A stretch of 6,143 bases of DNA, from positions 16,487 through 22,629 of the forward strand of contig DCGD01000101.1 of the NCBI GenBank assembly GCA_002315195.1, in the 5' to 3' direction. This document shows, piece after piece, positions 5,368 through 6,143 of the stretch. The translations under genes and the position numbers were made by a program. Source of the stretch: Prevotellaceae bacterium UBA1787. GTDB taxonomy: Bacteria; Bacteroidota; Bacteroidia; Bacteroidales; Bacteroidaceae. The notes below the pieces were generated by a model. That model ran no database searches and was not told where the DNA came from. It saw only the letters and a program-made list of their open reading frames with translations. Within the stretch, counting starts at the first letter, position 1, and the number at the start of each line of letters is the position of its first letter.

Positions 5368-6143
5368 ATGCTTAAAATAACTGACGAAGAAGCCCTGCGC
5401 TATCACGAAGAAGGCAGACCAGGAAAAATTGCTGTTGTCCCGACGAAACCATACACCACACAAAAAGATTTGTCATTGGCTTATTCTCCGGGTGTGGCTG
5501 TACCTTGTCTAAAAATCCAGGAAAACCCACAGGATGTATATAGATACACCAATAAAGGAAACCTTGTAGCCGTCATCTCCAATGGAACCGCTGTTCTCGG
5601 CTTAGGCAACATCGGGGCGATGAGTGGAAAACCCGTGATGGAAGGAAAGGGGCTCCTTTTCAAAATTTATGGAGGGATTGACGCTTTCGACATTGAAGTG
5701 GATGAAACCGACGTGGAAAAATTCATCGCCGCAGTAAAAGCCATTGCGCCTACTTTTGGAGGGATAAATCTGGAAGACATCAAAGCACCCGAATGTTTTG
5801 AAATTGAGCGCCGTCTCAAAGCGGAGTTGGACATTCCCGTCATGCACGACGACCAGCACGGCACCGCCATTATTTCCGCGGCGGGTCTGTTGAATGCCTG
5901 TGAAGTTGCCGGCAAGAAATTGTCAGAAGTCCAAATAGTCGTGTCGGGAGCGGGCGCCGCAGCCATTTCATGCGCACGACTCTACATTGCACTCGGAGCG
6001 AAACGCGAAAACGTACTCATGCTGGACAGCCGCGGTGTGATTACCTCTGATAGAAAAAATCTAACAGAGCAGAAAAGAGAATTCGCCACCAACCGTCAGG
6101 GAATCCACACGCTCGAAGAAGCCATGAAGGGTGCGGACGTATT
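5368..6143 (+). CDS. maeB: NADP-dependent malic enzyme (MaeB type), N-terminal part, cut by window end
   Basis: The first 258 codons of a malic enzyme, which oxidatively decarboxylates malate to pyruvate with reduction of NAD(P)+. The sequence follows E. coli MaeB closely. It has PGKIAV (18-23), the catalytic-tyrosine motif AYSPGVA (38-44, Tyr39), [15 protein letters not shown] (69-83), the catalytic-lysine motif EGKGLLFK (92-99, Lys94), metal-binding Glu135-Asp136 in [12 protein letters not shown] and Asp160-Asp161 in HDDQHGTA, and the dinucleotide-binding loop GAGAAA (193-198). No stop occurs before the window edge. MaeB-type proteins are usually about 760 residues with an inactive or regulatory phosphotransacetylase-like C-terminal domain. 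Whether this one has that domain lies outside the window. Cofactor preference (NAD or NADP) cannot be read reliably here. ATG at 5368 is chosen by alignment with MaeB and by the promoter just upstream. Confidence 0.95.
   Translation, partial: MLKITDEEALRYHEEGRPGKIAVVPTKPYTTQKDLSLAYSPGVAVPCLKIQENPQDVYRYTNKGNLVAVISNGTAVLGLGNIGAMSGKPVMEGKGLLFKIYGGIDAFDIEVDETDVEKFIAAVKAIAPTFGGINLEDIKAPECFEIERRLKAELDIPVMHDDQHGTAIISAAGLLNACEVAGKKLSEVQIVVSGAGAAAISCARLYIALGAKRENVLMLDSRGVITSDRKNLTEQKREFATNRQGIHTLEEAMKGADV

Noticed and set aside
5602..5966. Minus-strand open frames opposite the malic enzyme gene
   Set aside because: They are antisense to a highly conserved enzyme with all its catalytic motifs intact and have no features of their own.

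Overview
The window looks like chromosomal DNA from a member of the Bacteroidota, most likely the order Bacteroidales (Bacteroides/Prevotella type). Four things suggest this: moderately AT-rich DNA, genes with no recognisable Shine-Dalgarno sequence, promoter elements of the TAnnTTTG type typical of this phylum (exact matches at 4250-4257 minus and 5338-5345 plus), and a Wza/Wzc/PHP-phosphatase trio of the sort found in this phylum. The species cannot be named from the sequence alone.

Layout. Bases 1-7 may be the last bases of a rightward tRNA gene (tRNA-Ser-like end), followed by a clear rho-independent terminator at 13-39. A second large hairpin (69-102) probably ends the leftward operon that fills 129-4188. 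In order of transcription (right to left) that operon holds a Wza-type outer-membrane polysaccharide export lipoprotein (3361-4188), a Wzc-type chain-length determinant/tyrosine autokinase with a strikingly repetitive Gly-Tyr tail (879-3326), and a PHP-family CpsB/YwqE-type protein-tyrosine phosphatase (129-845). The gaps between genes are only 33-34 nt. A 485-nt divergent intergenic region (4189-4673) carries the operon's likely promoter, two overlapping inverted repeats and a candidate rightward promoter. To its right, on the plus strand, lie a GNAT acetyltransferase related to arylalkylamine N-acetyltransferases (4674-5159) and, after a 208-nt gap, the first 258 codons of a MaeB-type malic enzyme (from 5368) that runs off the window.

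How the genes work together. The three leftward genes form a complete export-control module: the inner-membrane kinase/co-polymerase (Wzc) drives and measures polymerisation, its tyrosine tail is phosphorylated and then dephosphorylated by the PHP phosphatase, and the Wza-like protein forms the exit route through the envelope. No glycosyltransferase, flippase or polymerase is visible, so the module either serves sugars made at another locus or is a stand-alone unit. The acetyltransferase and malic enzyme look like ordinary metabolic neighbours with no evident link to export.

No wholly novel system is evident. The most interesting points are the microsatellite-encoded Tyr tail of Wzc, the isolation of the export cassette beside a probable tRNA gene, a T8 run directly after the phosphatase start codon, and the AANAT-like acetyltransferase.
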